Shown: positions 28,101 through 36,152 of the stretch, in pieces
Layout: the number at the start of each line of letters is the position of its first letter
Position numbering within the stretch: the stretch's first letter is position 1
From: Coriobacteriia bacterium
GTDB taxonomy: Bacteria; Actinomycetota; Coriobacteriia; Coriobacteriales; Atopobiaceae
Assembly: GCA_003150175.1 (NCBI GenBank)
Contig: QAKZ01000022.1
Location: 8,470 to 50,827, forward strand
Direction of reading: 5' to 3'
Length of the DNA: 42,358 nucleotides
Made by a program: the position numbers and the translations under genes
Notes under the pieces: generated by a model
Database searches by the model: none
Seen by the model: the letters and a program-made list of their open reading frames with translations, nothing else
What the model was told of the DNA's origin: nothing

Positions 28101-29768
28101 GTCTATCCCTGGATCGCCGAGGTGCGCCAGTCCACGCCCGGCGTCGGCCTGATCTCGCCGCCGCCCCACCACGACATCTACTCCATCGAGGATTTGGCCG
28201 AGCTCATCTTCGACCTGAAGAACGCGAACCCCGACGCCCGCATCTCCGTCAAGCTCTGCGCGCTGGCCGGCGTGGGAACCATCGCCACCGGCGTCGCCAA
28301 GGGCGGCGCGGACAAGATCACGATCTCGGGTCACAACGGCGGCACGGGCGCCGCGCCGCGCGACTCCATCTACCACGCCGGCATCCCGTTCGAGATCGGC
28401 CTGGCCGAGACCCAACAGACGCTGCTGCGCAACGGCCTGCGCTCCCGCGTGGTCGTGGAGACCGACGGCAAGCTCATGAGCGGCCGCGACGTCGCCATCG
28501 CCGCCCTTCTGGGCGCCGAGGAGTTCGGCTTCGCCACCATGCCGCTCATCGCCTGCGGCTGCCTCATGCAGCGCGACTGCCAGCAGGACACCTGCCCGGC
28601 GGGCATCGCCACGCAGAACTGCAAGCTGCGCGGCCGCTTCTCCGGCAAGCCCGAGCACGTGGTCAACTTCATGACCTTCGTCGCGGCCGAGCTGCGCGAG
28701 TACATGGCGCGCCTGGGCTTCCGCACCGTCGACGAGATGGTCGGCCACGCCGAGTGCCTGCGCCAGGTCGAGGTCGAGGGCAACTGGAAGGCCAATACCA
28801 TCGACCTCACCGACGTCCTCGCCACCAACGCCAACGAGTACGGCAAGAAGATCCCGGGCGCTGACGGCAAGCACTTCTTGGCCTCCATGGCCCCCGACCT
28901 CGAGATCGGCAAGACCCTCGACGCCACGCTCTTCGTCCCCTATACCGCGAGCGCCCGCGCCCACCTCGAGCCGATCCGCTTCCACGCGGACATCGACAAC
29001 GTGAACCGCTGCGTGGGCACGCTGCTCGGTTCCATGGTGACCAAGCAGCACCCCGAGGGCCTGCCCGAGGGCTCCGTCACCGTCGACTGCGAGGGCTCCG
29101 GCGGCCAGAGCTTCGGCGCCTTCCTGCCGGCCGGAGTGACGCTCAACATCGAGGGCGACGCGAACGACTACTTCGGCAAGGGGCTCTCCGGCGGCGTGCT
29201 GTCCGTGCGCCCGCCCGAGGCGGCCACCTACAAGTTCGACGAGAACATCGTCATCGGCAACGTCGCGTTCTACGGCGCGACGAGCGGCTGCGGCTTCGTG
29301 AACGGCCTGGCCGGCCAGCGCTTCGCCGTGCGCAACTCCGGCGCGACCGTCGTCGTCGAGGGCTGCGGCAACCACGGCTGCGAATACATGACGGGCGGCC
29401 TGGCCCTCATCCTCGGCGAGGTAGGCATGAACTTCGCCGCGGGCATGAGCGGCGGCATCGCCTACGTCTACGACGAGTTCGGCACGCTGGCGTCGCGCTG
29501 CAACCTCGATATGGTCGAGCTCAAGCAGCCGACCGAGGACGAGATCGAGCTCATCCACAACCTCGTGGAGGAGCACGCGCTGCGCACCTCGAGCCCGCGC
29601 GGCATAAAGATGCTCTACCGATTCAAGGCCGTCTCGAAGAACTTCGTCAAGGTCATCCCGCGCGACTACGAGCGCGTCCTCGCCTACGTCGCGGACGGGG
29701 AGGCACGCGGCATGTCGCATGCCGACGCCCTCCAGTTTGCGTTCGACTCCATGAAAGAAGGGAACTAA
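25152..29768 (+). CDS. gltB: Glutamate synthase large subunit
   Basis: 1538 residues, the standard GltB length. It makes two glutamates from glutamine and 2-oxoglutarate. The class II glutaminase domain begins at Cys23 (YEHDACGIGAIAHL) after a 22-residue propeptide that should be cleaved. Central and FMN domains follow (about 420-1230) with VKLCALAGVGTIATGVAKGGAD and ISGHNGGTGAAP; the 3Fe-4S cysteines are in CGCLMQRDCQQDTCPAG; a C-terminal beta-helix domain carries repeated Gly-rich turns. Start follows AAGGAGAGG. gltD begins 3 nt after the stop, so the two subunits are co-translated. The glutamine donor within this window would be the GlnA-like protein, whose activity is in doubt. Confidence 0.96.
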   Translation: MTQTEDKTRQPGLYRSEYEHDACGIGAIAHLKGVRSHQTLDDALSVLVNLEHRGGKGLERNTGDGAGVLFQIPHRFFRKEAQKEGQLLPDEGDYGVAMLFFPHDDAQGVADAKRVFEEGCAANGVPLLFWREVPVDPHDLGDSARACMPTILQAFLRRPEACPRGIDFERKLYVTRRTIERAADANPALKGKIFYVCSMSTRTIVYKGMLVATQMRRFFIDLNDAAVETSLALVHSRYSTNTTPSWERAHPNRYIIHNGEINTLRGNVSWIRAREPHLYSPVLGADLQKVMPVINKEGSDSAILDNVLEFLTMNGRPLDRAVTLMIPEPWDKNPNLSDKRRSYDAYQSMLMEPWDGPAAIAFTDGKMLGAALDRNGLRPARYYVTRDDRIILSSEVGTIDVDPANIQQAGCLGPGEMLEVDPDQGRVIWNDEIRDKYANQKPFRDWLDDETLDISDLREPAAGELPALRDAGVRLTERMARLGYHYDDVDEAIRPMATAAKVPLASMGVDAPLACLSKKTRSFYDYFHQLFAQVTNPPIDALRESLVTSQVLYLGNHGNLLEDCRDTCRLVRLQGPLLSKDAFERICAIDRVGFRTARLAAVYGRADGEGALERALDALAAGAEKAIRDGANIIVISDRAAEGEVPIPSLLALGCVHNHLIRAGLRMDADLVVECGDALCAHDFACLVGYSASGIYPYMAHECIADLCEKGAIKLPVEEAQANYNRAVTAGITSIMSKMGISTMQGYHSAQIFEILGLSDELVQKYFTATATRIGGLSIDDVEREQDDRYDAAMALAKTPAPDQLPSLGLTKWRPVGGEEHLIDPKTVYLLRHACVEGDYDEFKEYSEYTHRRGRAVTLRDLMDFDYAGRTPVPLEEVEPVESIMTRFNTGAMSYGSISREQHECLAIAMNRIHGRSNTGEGGEDPARETPLPNGDSKKSAIKQVASGRFGVTSRYLRSAIEIQIKMAQGAKPGEGGHLPGKKVYPWIAEVRQSTPGVGLISPPPHHDIYSIEDLAELIFDLKNANPDARISVKLCALAGVGTIATGVAKGGADKITISGHNGGTGAAPRDSIYHAGIPFEIGLAETQQTLLRNGLRSRVVVETDGKLMSGRDVAIAALLGAEEFGFATMPLIACGCLMQRDCQQDTCPAGIATQNCKLRGRFSGKPEHVVNFMTFVAAELREYMARLGFRTVDEMVGHAECLRQVEVEGNWKANTIDLTDVLATNANEYGKKIPGADGKHFLASMAPDLEIGKTLDATLFVPYTASARAHLEPIRFHADIDNVNRCVGTLLGSMVTKQHPEGLPEGSVTVDCEGSGGQSFGAFLPAGVTLNIEGDANDYFGKGLSGGVLSVRPPEAATYKFDENIVIGNVAFYGATSGCGFVNGLAGQRFAVRNSGATVVVEGCGNHGCEYMTGGLALILGEVGMNFAAGMSGGIAYVYDEFGTLASRCNLDMVELKQPTEDEIELIHNLVEEHALRTSSPRGIKMLYRFKAVSKNFVKVIPRDYERVLAYVADGEARGMSHADALQFAFDSMKEGN

Positions 29769-29771
29769 CCC

Positions 29772-31262
29772 ATGGGCAAGCCAGGAGCATTTCTTTCCTT
29801 GGGCCGTAAAGCCCATGACCTTCGTCCCGTCGTCGAGCGCACGAAGGACTACGATGAGCTCTACGTGACGCTCAGCCAGGAGGCCCAGCAGCTGCAGGCC
29901 AGCCGCTGCATGATGTGCGGCGTGGCGTTCTGCCAGACCGGCGTGAGCTTCGGGCATGCCCGCCCGTCGGGCTGCCCCCTGCACAACCTCATCCCCGAGT
30001 GGAACGACCTGCTGTACCGCGGCGAGATGCGCGAGGCCGCCGAGCGCCTGGCGCTCACCTCGCCGCTGCCCGAGTTCACGAGCCGCGTGTGCCCAGCGCT
30101 GTGTGAGGCAGCCTGCAACCTGGGCTGCCACGACGAGGCCGAGACGATCCACGACAACGAGCGCGCCATCAGCGACTGGGAGTGGGCCCATGGCTGGCCG
30201 CGCCGCTTCGAGCCCGCGGGCGCGGGCGCCCCTGCCGTCGCCGTCGTCGGCAGCGGCCCTGCGGGCCTGGCCGCGGCCTGGGAGCTCGCCCGCCGCGGCG
30301 CGCGCGTGACGGTCTACGAGAAGTCCGACCGCGCCGGCGGCCTGCTCATGTACGGCATCCCGAACATGAAGCTCGAGAAGTCCGTGGTCGAGCGCCGCGT
30401 CGACCTCATGCGCGAGCTCGGCATCGAGTTCTGTCTCGGCGCGGACGCGAGCGAGAAGGGCGTGGCCGAGGGGCTGCGCCGCGACTTCGACGCCGTGGTC
30501 GTGGCCGCGGGCGCCGGCGCCCCGCGCGGCCTTTCCGCCAAGGGCTTCGACGCCGGAGTGGCCGCGGGCGGCGTCGTGTACGCCGTCGACTATCTGACCT
30601 CCGCCACCAAGTCCGTGCTCGGCGGCGGGGCGCCCGCCATCGACGCCGCGGGCAAGGACGTCGTCGTCATCGGCGGGGGAGACACGGGCAACGACTGCCT
30701 GGGCACCGCCGTGCGCCAGGGCGCGAAGTCCGTGCGCCAGCTCGAGTTCCTCCCCTGTGCGCCCGAGGTCGCCGCGCCGAACAACCAGTGGCCGCAGTGG
30801 CCGAACGTAAAGAAGACCGACTATGGCCAGCAGGAGGCCATCGCCCTCATGGGCGGCGAGATGCGCGAGTGGGGGATCGACACCCTCGAGGTACTTCTTT
30901 CCGACGACGGGGCCGTGAGCGGCCTCGACGTGATCGACCTCGACTGGGCGGGCGGAAAGCCCGAGCGAAAGATGGACACCGAGCGCACCTATCCGGCGCA
31001 GCTCGTGCTCATCGCCTGCGGCTTCACGGGCCCTGAGCGCTCCGTCTACGACGCCCTCGGCGCGCAGATGCCCGCCTCCGGCCGCCCGCTGCCCGTCATG
31101 GAGAGCTGCGGCTCGCACCGCTGCGCCATGGCCGACGCCAAGAAGGGCGCGGCCGCGGTGTACGCCGCCGGAGATGCCCGCAACGGCAGCTCCCTTGTGG
31201 TCTCCGCCATCGCCGACGCGATGGCCTGCGCAGGCGAGGTCGCCGCAGAGCTGGGGCTATAA
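29772..31262 (+). CDS. gltD: Glutamate synthase small subunit (NADPH-dependent)
   Basis: 496 residues; passes electrons from NAD(P)H through FAD and 4Fe-4S clusters to GltB. The N-terminal cysteine sets SRCMMCGVAFCQTG...GCPLHN and CPALCEAACNLGC hold the clusters. The FAD site is VVGSGPAGLAAAWELARRGARVTVYEKSDRAGGL (residues about 157-190), and the second nucleotide site is DVVVIGGGDTGNDCLGTA. The C-terminal GDARNGSSLVVSAIADA closes the FAD fold. It lies directly behind gltB. Length and motifs are normal. Confidence 0.95.
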   Translation: MGKPGAFLSLGRKAHDLRPVVERTKDYDELYVTLSQEAQQLQASRCMMCGVAFCQTGVSFGHARPSGCPLHNLIPEWNDLLYRGEMREAAERLALTSPLPEFTSRVCPALCEAACNLGCHDEAETIHDNERAISDWEWAHGWPRRFEPAGAGAPAVAVVGSGPAGLAAAWELARRGARVTVYEKSDRAGGLLMYGIPNMKLEKSVVERRVDLMRELGIEFCLGADASEKGVAEGLRRDFDAVVVAAGAGAPRGLSAKGFDAGVAAGGVVYAVDYLTSATKSVLGGGAPAIDAAGKDVVVIGGGDTGNDCLGTAVRQGAKSVRQLEFLPCAPEVAAPNNQWPQWPNVKKTDYGQQEAIALMGGEMREWGIDTLEVLLSDDGAVSGLDVIDLDWAGGKPERKMDTERTYPAQLVLIACGFTGPERSVYDALGAQMPASGRPLPVMESCGSHRCAMADAKKGAAAVYAAGDARNGSSLVVSAIADAMACAGEVAAELGL

Positions 31263-31264
31263 GG

Positions 31265-31492
31265 GTGGACGGGTCCGGGGACATCCCGATCGTCACGGGG
31301 CGCGGCGGCCGACGCCCGTCGGCCGCCGGCGGCCTCGTGTGGCTCGTCGACGGCGAGGACCGCCCCTTCCGCGACGCGTCCGAGACCCAACGCCCCTGGC
31401 TCGAGGACTCGGCCGACTGGGGCGACGGCCAGCCCGACCCCGCGCCCGCGCCGAAGTCCGACGACGAGCCCGGCGGCTTCGTCTGGATCTAG
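31265..31492 (+). CDS. Small acidic hypothetical protein after gltD
   Basis: A 75-residue ORF with a GTG start 2 nt after the gltD stop, so it could be translated by coupling; no strong ribosome site of its own. It is Gly/Asp/Pro-rich, with GGLVWLVDGEDRPFRD in the middle and GGFVWI at the very end. No signal peptide, membrane helix or known domain is visible. It may be a gltBD-associated small protein or a chance ORF in GC-rich DNA. Confidence 0.4.
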   Translation: MDGSGDIPIVTGRGGRRPSAAGGLVWLVDGEDRPFRDASETQRPWLEDSADWGDGQPDPAPAPKSDDEPGGFVWI

Positions 31493-31647
31493 CGAACGTC
31501 CCGGCTTCGCGAGGATCCGATCTTCGTTTTCAGGGAGCTTTATTGCTTCTGACGCCTCTGTGGCATTCACATAGGCATAACCTTGAACGAAGAAGATAAG
31601 GACGTGTCCACTGAAGCGATGGGGGCGTGTTTCTCTTGGAGAATGGC

Positions 31648-33234
31648 ATGAATGTTCTGCTGGACGCCGTCGAGCGGCAGGCGGGGGATCGTCCCGGCTC
31701 CGCGGCGTTCTCCTCGGTATCGGACGGGAAGACGAGCTACGGAGAGCTGTGGGAGGCGACGTGCCGCATCGCGCGGGGTCTCGCGTCGCGCGTCGACGGC
31801 GACGGCCCCGTCCTCGTGCTGGGGCCGAAGGCGGCCCTCACGGTCGAGTCGTTCCTCGCTTGTCTGATGAGCGGACACGCGTATGTGCCCATCGACGTTG
31901 AGCTCCCCGCCCGCCGCGTCGCCGACATCGCGGGCCAGATCGAGGGCGCGACGCTGCTCGCCGCCTGCGACGTGCCAGCGGGGCTGGCCGACGCGCTGCC
32001 GCAGGCGAAGGTCGTCGACGCCCGCGAGCTCGCGGAGCCCGCGCCGGGAGAGCAGGTGCCTTCGCCCCTTGCCCGCGAGCGGTGGGTCCATGGAGAGCAG
32101 ACGCAGTACATCATCTTCACCTCCGGCTCCACCGGCCGCCCCAAGGGCATCGAGGTCACCGAGAGCTGCGTCGCGAACTTCTCGCGCTGGCTCGCCGGGT
32201 TCCCCGTCGTTCGCGACGGAGGCCGCGTGTTCCTCGACCAGGCGCACTACTCCTTCGACCTCTCGGAGTACGAGCTCGTGGGCGCGCTCGTCACCGGAGG
32301 CTGCCTCTTTGCGGTCGACGGCAAGGAGTCGTCCGACTTCCGCGCGCTCTTCGCCGCCCTGCGCGGCTCCGGCGTCGAGGTGTGGGTGTCAACGCCCTCC
32401 TTCGCCGACATGTGCCTCGCCGACCCCTCCTTCGGCCGCGAGCTTTTGCCCGACCTTCGGCTGTTCCTCTTTTGCGGGGAGGCGCTGCACCACACGACGG
32501 TGCAGAAGCTCCGCGCCCGCTTCGGGGAGCAGGCGATCGTCGCGAACACCTACGGCCCCACCGAGTCGACCGTGGCGGTGACCTACTGCGAGATCGGCGA
32601 CGCCGAGCTCGCCGACGCGGCCGCGCTGCCCGTCGGCTACCCCCGCAAGGGCACCGAGCTCAGGATCGTCGACCACGAGTCGGGCGAGCCCATGCCGGAG
32701 GGCCAGACCGGCGAGATCGTGATCGCGGGCGACACCGTGGCACGCGGCTACTACGAGAACCCCCAGAAGACCGCCGAGGCGTTCTTCCGCTCCACGATGT
32801 CCGACGGCACGCCTGTGCGCGCATATCATACCGGTGACCTGGGCTTTATTGGAAATGACAGTATGCTGCACTGCGCCGGCCGCCTCGACTCGCTCGTCAA
32901 GCTCAACGGCTTCCGCATCGAGCTCGGCGAGGTCGAGGGCGCCCTCGAGGCCGTCGGCTGCGTGCGCCACGCGGCCGTGGTCCCCGCGACGCGCGCCGGT
33001 CGTGTGGCGAGCCTGTGCGCCTTCGTCGTGGTCGACGAGGCCGCGGCCGCCCGCGAGCTCGGCGCCGAGGCCGCCGCGTCCGGCTTCGCGCTCGGCCGCG
33101 CCCTCAAGGCCAAGCTCGCCCAGACGCTTCCCGCCTACATGGTCCCGCGCCAGGTGCGCGTGCTCGACCAGATGCCGCTCAACGCGAACGGCAAGGCGGA
33201 CCGCAAGGCGCTCGCCGCGAGCGTCGCCAAGTAG
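31648..33234 (+). CDS. dltA: D-alanine--D-alanyl carrier protein ligase DltA
   Basis: 528 residues. Activates D-alanine as the adenylate and loads it on DltC for teichoic acid D-alanylation. Adenylation-domain motifs: IIFTSGSTGRPKGIE (P-loop), ANTYGPTEST, the YHTGDLG aspartate, LDSLVKLNGFRIELGEVE and the catalytic Lys in LNANGKADRKAL. I chose the ATG at 31648, preceded by TTGGAGAA, over the GTG at 31627. It opens a dlt operon with the order A-C-B-D, unlike the common A-B-C-D. I see no confident promoter in the 155 bp upstream. Confidence 0.92.
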   Translation: MNVLLDAVERQAGDRPGSAAFSSVSDGKTSYGELWEATCRIARGLASRVDGDGPVLVLGPKAALTVESFLACLMSGHAYVPIDVELPARRVADIAGQIEGATLLAACDVPAGLADALPQAKVVDARELAEPAPGEQVPSPLARERWVHGEQTQYIIFTSGSTGRPKGIEVTESCVANFSRWLAGFPVVRDGGRVFLDQAHYSFDLSEYELVGALVTGGCLFAVDGKESSDFRALFAALRGSGVEVWVSTPSFADMCLADPSFGRELLPDLRLFLFCGEALHHTTVQKLRARFGEQAIVANTYGPTESTVAVTYCEIGDAELADAAALPVGYPRKGTELRIVDHESGEPMPEGQTGEIVIAGDTVARGYYENPQKTAEAFFRSTMSDGTPVRAYHTGDLGFIGNDSMLHCAGRLDSLVKLNGFRIELGEVEGALEAVGCVRHAAVVPATRAGRVASLCAFVVVDEAAAARELGAEAAASGFALGRALKAKLAQTLPAYMVPRQVRVLDQMPLNANGKADRKALAASVAK

Positions 33235-33282
33235 CAGAGCGCGCCGGACCGGCGCACGACCATAAGGAAGGAACCGATTCCC

Positions 33283-33528
33283 ATGACCGAAGAAGAAACC
33301 CGCGCGAAGGTGCTCGACCTGCTCGAGGACGTGGCCGGCGACCCCGAGGTGCGCGAGCACCTGGACGAGGACCTCTTTGAGCTCGGGTTCCTCGACTCCA
33401 TGGCGGCCATCGAGCTGCTCGTGGGCCTCGAGGACGAGCTCGGCGTCTCCATCGCCCCGACCGAGGTCGAGCGCTCCGAGATGAACACTGTGAACAAGAT
33501 CGTGGCGCAGGTTGTCAAGCGCCTCTAG
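33283..33528 (+). CDS. dltC: D-alanyl carrier protein DltC
   Basis: 81-residue acidic carrier. Ser39 in LGFLDSMAAIELLV is the phosphopantetheine attachment site (the usual DSM/DSL). Four-helix carrier fold and length are standard. Ribosome site AAGGAAGGA upstream. It lies between dltA and dltB, and so would pass D-alanine from DltA to the membrane acyltransferase DltB. Confidence 0.93.
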   Translation: MTEEETRAKVLDLLEDVAGDPEVREHLDEDLFELGFLDSMAAIELLVGLEDELGVSIAPTEVERSEMNTVNKIVAQVVKRL

Positions 33529-33599
33529 GCGCGGTCGCGGCCTGCCGGCCTTCCCCGGGGACGCCCGGGGCGGGCCTTTGATGTGGAAGTGAGTACAGT

Positions 33600-34745
33600 T
33601 TGACGCTCTTTGCGGACCCGAGCTTCTTTGTGCTGCTGGCCGTGGCCGTCGCGGGCGCGGCGGCCATCGGGCTTTCCGGCCATACGCTGCGGCACTACGG
33701 CCTCGCCGTCTCCGTCGGCTTTCTGGCCTGCGTGTTCTTCAAGACGCCGGCGCAGCTCGCGGCGCTTCTCGCCTTCGTCGCCGTGGCGCGGGCCGCGGTG
33801 CTCTTCCTCGCGCGGGACCCGAAGGACAAGCGCCGCTACCTCGTCGCCGTCGCATCCACGCTCGCGCCGCTCGTGGTCTACAAGGTGTCCGCCGTCTTCG
33901 ACCAGAGCATCTGGGGCTTCGTCGGCATCAGCTATGTGACCTTCAAGGCCACCCAGGTCGTTATCGAGGTCCACGACGGCCTCATCGCGCGCGATGAGCT
34001 CGGGCTCGAGGACTGGCTGTACTTCTTGCTGTTCTTCCCGCAGTTCAGCTCGGGCCCCATCGACCGAAGCCGGCGCTTTGCCGCGGACGCGCACGCGACG
34101 CCTTCCTGCGACGAATACGCCGGCATGCTCGCTCGCGGCATCCTGCTGCTCCTCGCGGGCGCGGTCTACAAGGTCGTCGTCGCGACCTGGATCCACCGCT
34201 TCTACGCACCCTCGGCCATGGGCGACGCGCTGCAGCAACTCCAGACGGCGCTCCTCTACGGCCTGTACCTCTTCTGCGACTTCCAGGGCTACAGCTTGAT
34301 GGCGATGGGCGCGAGCTATTGCCTCGGCATCCGCTGCCCGCGCAACTTCCGCGCGCCGTTCGCCGCCGTGGACATCATCGACTTCTGGAACCGCTGGCAC
34401 ATCACGCTCTCCACGTGGTTCCGCGACTTCGTCTTTATGCGCTTCACTCGCTGGGTCATGCACCGCAAGCTGCTGCACGACCGTCTGCAGGTCGCGATGT
34501 GCGCCTTCATGGTCGACATGCTCGTCATGGGGTTCTGGCACGGGATCGCGTGGTGCTATATCGGCTACGGCATCTACCACGGCGTGCTCCTCGCCGTGAC
34601 GCAGGCGATGCAGAAACGCTGGGGGTTCTACAAGAAGCACCGCCGCGACCGCTGGTTCCGCGCGTGCAGCTGGGCCGTGACGCAGGCGCTCGTCTTCCTC
34701 GGCTTCGCGATCTTCTCTGGACAGGTGGGGATGCTCCTTGGATAA
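33600..34745 (+). CDS. dltB: Teichoic acid D-alanyltransferase DltB (MBOAT family)
   Basis: 381-residue polytopic membrane protein of the MBOAT family, which moves the D-alanyl group from DltC across the membrane. Visible MBOAT features: FQGYSLMAMGASYCLGI, FWNRWHITLSTWFRDFVF and the active-site His region MGFWHGIAWCYIGYGIYHG. The only plausible start is TTG at 33600, with GGAAGTGAG upstream. The 3' end overlaps dltD by 8 nt. Two His residues lie in the expected catalytic loop. Confidence 0.9.
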   Translation: MTLFADPSFFVLLAVAVAGAAAIGLSGHTLRHYGLAVSVGFLACVFFKTPAQLAALLAFVAVARAAVLFLARDPKDKRRYLVAVASTLAPLVVYKVSAVFDQSIWGFVGISYVTFKATQVVIEVHDGLIARDELGLEDWLYFLLFFPQFSSGPIDRSRRFAADAHATPSCDEYAGMLARGILLLLAGAVYKVVVATWIHRFYAPSAMGDALQQLQTALLYGLYLFCDFQGYSLMAMGASYCLGIRCPRNFRAPFAAVDIIDFWNRWHITLSTWFRDFVFMRFTRWVMHRKLLHDRLQVAMCAFMVDMLVMGFWHGIAWCYIGYGIYHGVLLAVTQAMQKRWGFYKKHRRDRWFRACSWAVTQALVFLGFAIFSGQVGMLLG

Positions 34746-36030
34746 GCGCACGACGGATAAGCGCACAGCGCCCAGGCTGCCCTTTCGCCCGCTCGCGGAC
34801 AAGCTGAAGGCGGCGTCCTCGCGCCTGACGGGGACGGGGCTGCTTGCGGCGGTGCTCTGCGGCACAACCGCGCTCGGATGCGGCCTCGTGGCGTTCGACG
34901 CGCTCGTGCTGCCTGGCAACGGCCGCGCCGACGCGAGCAAGCTCTACGACTACGTGTACGCCGCCGGCAAGTCCGAGAACGTCGACTTCGTCGCGAACAA
35001 CATGTCCGACGACGGGCTTTTGTGCTTCGGCTCCTCCGAGTGGTACATCTCCAAGAACCGCGTGAGCATGTGCCCGCAGGCGGTCTTCGGCGAGTCCGGC
35101 GCCGGCGTGGACATGACCTACATCGGCGAGGGGTACGACCAGGACCTGTGGCAGGCGATCGCCGCGGGCGCCTATGGGACGGGGAGCAAGGTCAAGAACC
35201 GCAAGGTCGTGCTCATGGTCTCGCCCCAGTGGTTCTTCAAGAACTCGGGCGACGAGAACAAGCTCTACACCAAGTTCAGCTACTCGCTCTACCGCGCATT
35301 CATGCAGAGCGACCAGGTCTCGGAAAAGACCAAGGCATACGTCCGCGGGCGCTGCTCCGCGCTCGGCGTCGAGGCGGACAAGCTCGCCGCCGCCTCGCGC
35401 GACACGGCGCTCGACGCGGTCAACGACGAGGTGTTTGCCGCGACGGACGCCTGGCAGCTGCGCAGCGACATCAACAACATAACCAAGCTCGCGCCGACGA
35501 AGTCCGATGCCCGCCGCGCGGCCGAGTCCTCGGGGCAGTCGAGCGAGCCCGACTGGGACGCGCTTCTTTCCAACGCCCAGAGCGAGGGCGAGGCCGCCTG
35601 CACGAACAACGACTTCGGCGTCTACGACGCGTTCTGGGAGAAGAACCACACCTTCGACCCGGAGCTCTTCCAGAACTTCGACCAGGCGAACGACGAGTAC
35701 GCCGACTTCGCGTGCCTGCTCGAGGTGTGCCGCGAGGTCGGGTTCGAGCCGCTCGTGTGCATCCTGCCGGTGCACGGCCAGTGGTACGACGTGAGCGACG
35801 TCTCGCAGGCGGACCGGCAAGGGTACTACGAGCGGATCCGCCAGATCTGCGACGCCGCCGGCGCGAGCTATGCCGACTTCAGCGGCTTCGAGTACGAGAA
35901 GTACTTCCTGTGCGACACCGTCCACCCCGGCTGGAAGGGCTGGGTGCGCATCGAGCACGCGGTCTACGACTACGCCAAGGACGTGCGCGGACAGGATGAT
36001 TGCATAGTTTGGGGAGATGGACAGAAGTGA
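34738..36030 (+). CDS. dltD: D-alanyl-lipoteichoic acid biosynthesis protein DltD
   Basis: 430 residues with one N-terminal membrane helix (LLAAVLCGTTALGCGLVAFDALVL) and an extracytoplasmic SGNH-like hydrolase domain. The Ser is in CFGSSEWYISKN, and the C-terminal Asp/His are in CDTVHPGWKGWVRIE. It completes D-alanine transfer onto teichoic acid. The TTG start at 34738 overlaps dltB and has AGGTGGGG upstream. The stop codon overlaps the GTG of the next small gene by 4 nt. Confidence 0.88.
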   Translation: MDKRTTDKRTAPRLPFRPLADKLKAASSRLTGTGLLAAVLCGTTALGCGLVAFDALVLPGNGRADASKLYDYVYAAGKSENVDFVANNMSDDGLLCFGSSEWYISKNRVSMCPQAVFGESGAGVDMTYIGEGYDQDLWQAIAAGAYGTGSKVKNRKVVLMVSPQWFFKNSGDENKLYTKFSYSLYRAFMQSDQVSEKTKAYVRGRCSALGVEADKLAAASRDTALDAVNDEVFAATDAWQLRSDINNITKLAPTKSDARRAAESSGQSSEPDWDALLSNAQSEGEAACTNNDFGVYDAFWEKNHTFDPELFQNFDQANDEYADFACLLEVCREVGFEPLVCILPVHGQWYDVSDVSQADRQGYYERIRQICDAAGASYADFSGFEYEKYFLCDTVHPGWKGWVRIEHAVYDYAKDVRGQDDCIVWGDGQK

Positions 36031-36152
36031 GTGAGCGGGTAATCTACGTCGCTGCGGCGCTCGCGGTCGTCGCGGCGGGGGCGCTGCTCGTGTGGTTCTG
36101 CGCTATTTCGGGTCTGAACGAGCCGGTGCAGTTCATCTATGGCGGGTTCTAA
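36027..36152 (+). CDS. dltX: DltX-like small membrane protein with FxYxxF C-terminus
   Basis: A 41-residue ORF starting at a GTG that overlaps the dltD stop (GTGA). It has one membrane helix (VIYVAAALAVVAAGALLVWFCAI) and ends NEPVQFIYGGF. DltX proteins of Gram-positive dlt operons are about 50 residues with one helix and a C-terminal FxYxxF-type motif (for example FIYNEF) needed for D-alanylation; as I recall, its Tyr is proposed to carry the D-alanyl group. F-I-Y-G-G-F fits this exactly. Position is at the operon's 3' end rather than before dltA. GGGGAG lies 10 nt upstream. It is short and overlapping, so automated gene callers may miss it. Confidence 0.75.
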   Translation: MSERVIYVAAALAVVAAGALLVWFCAISGLNEPVQFIYGGF

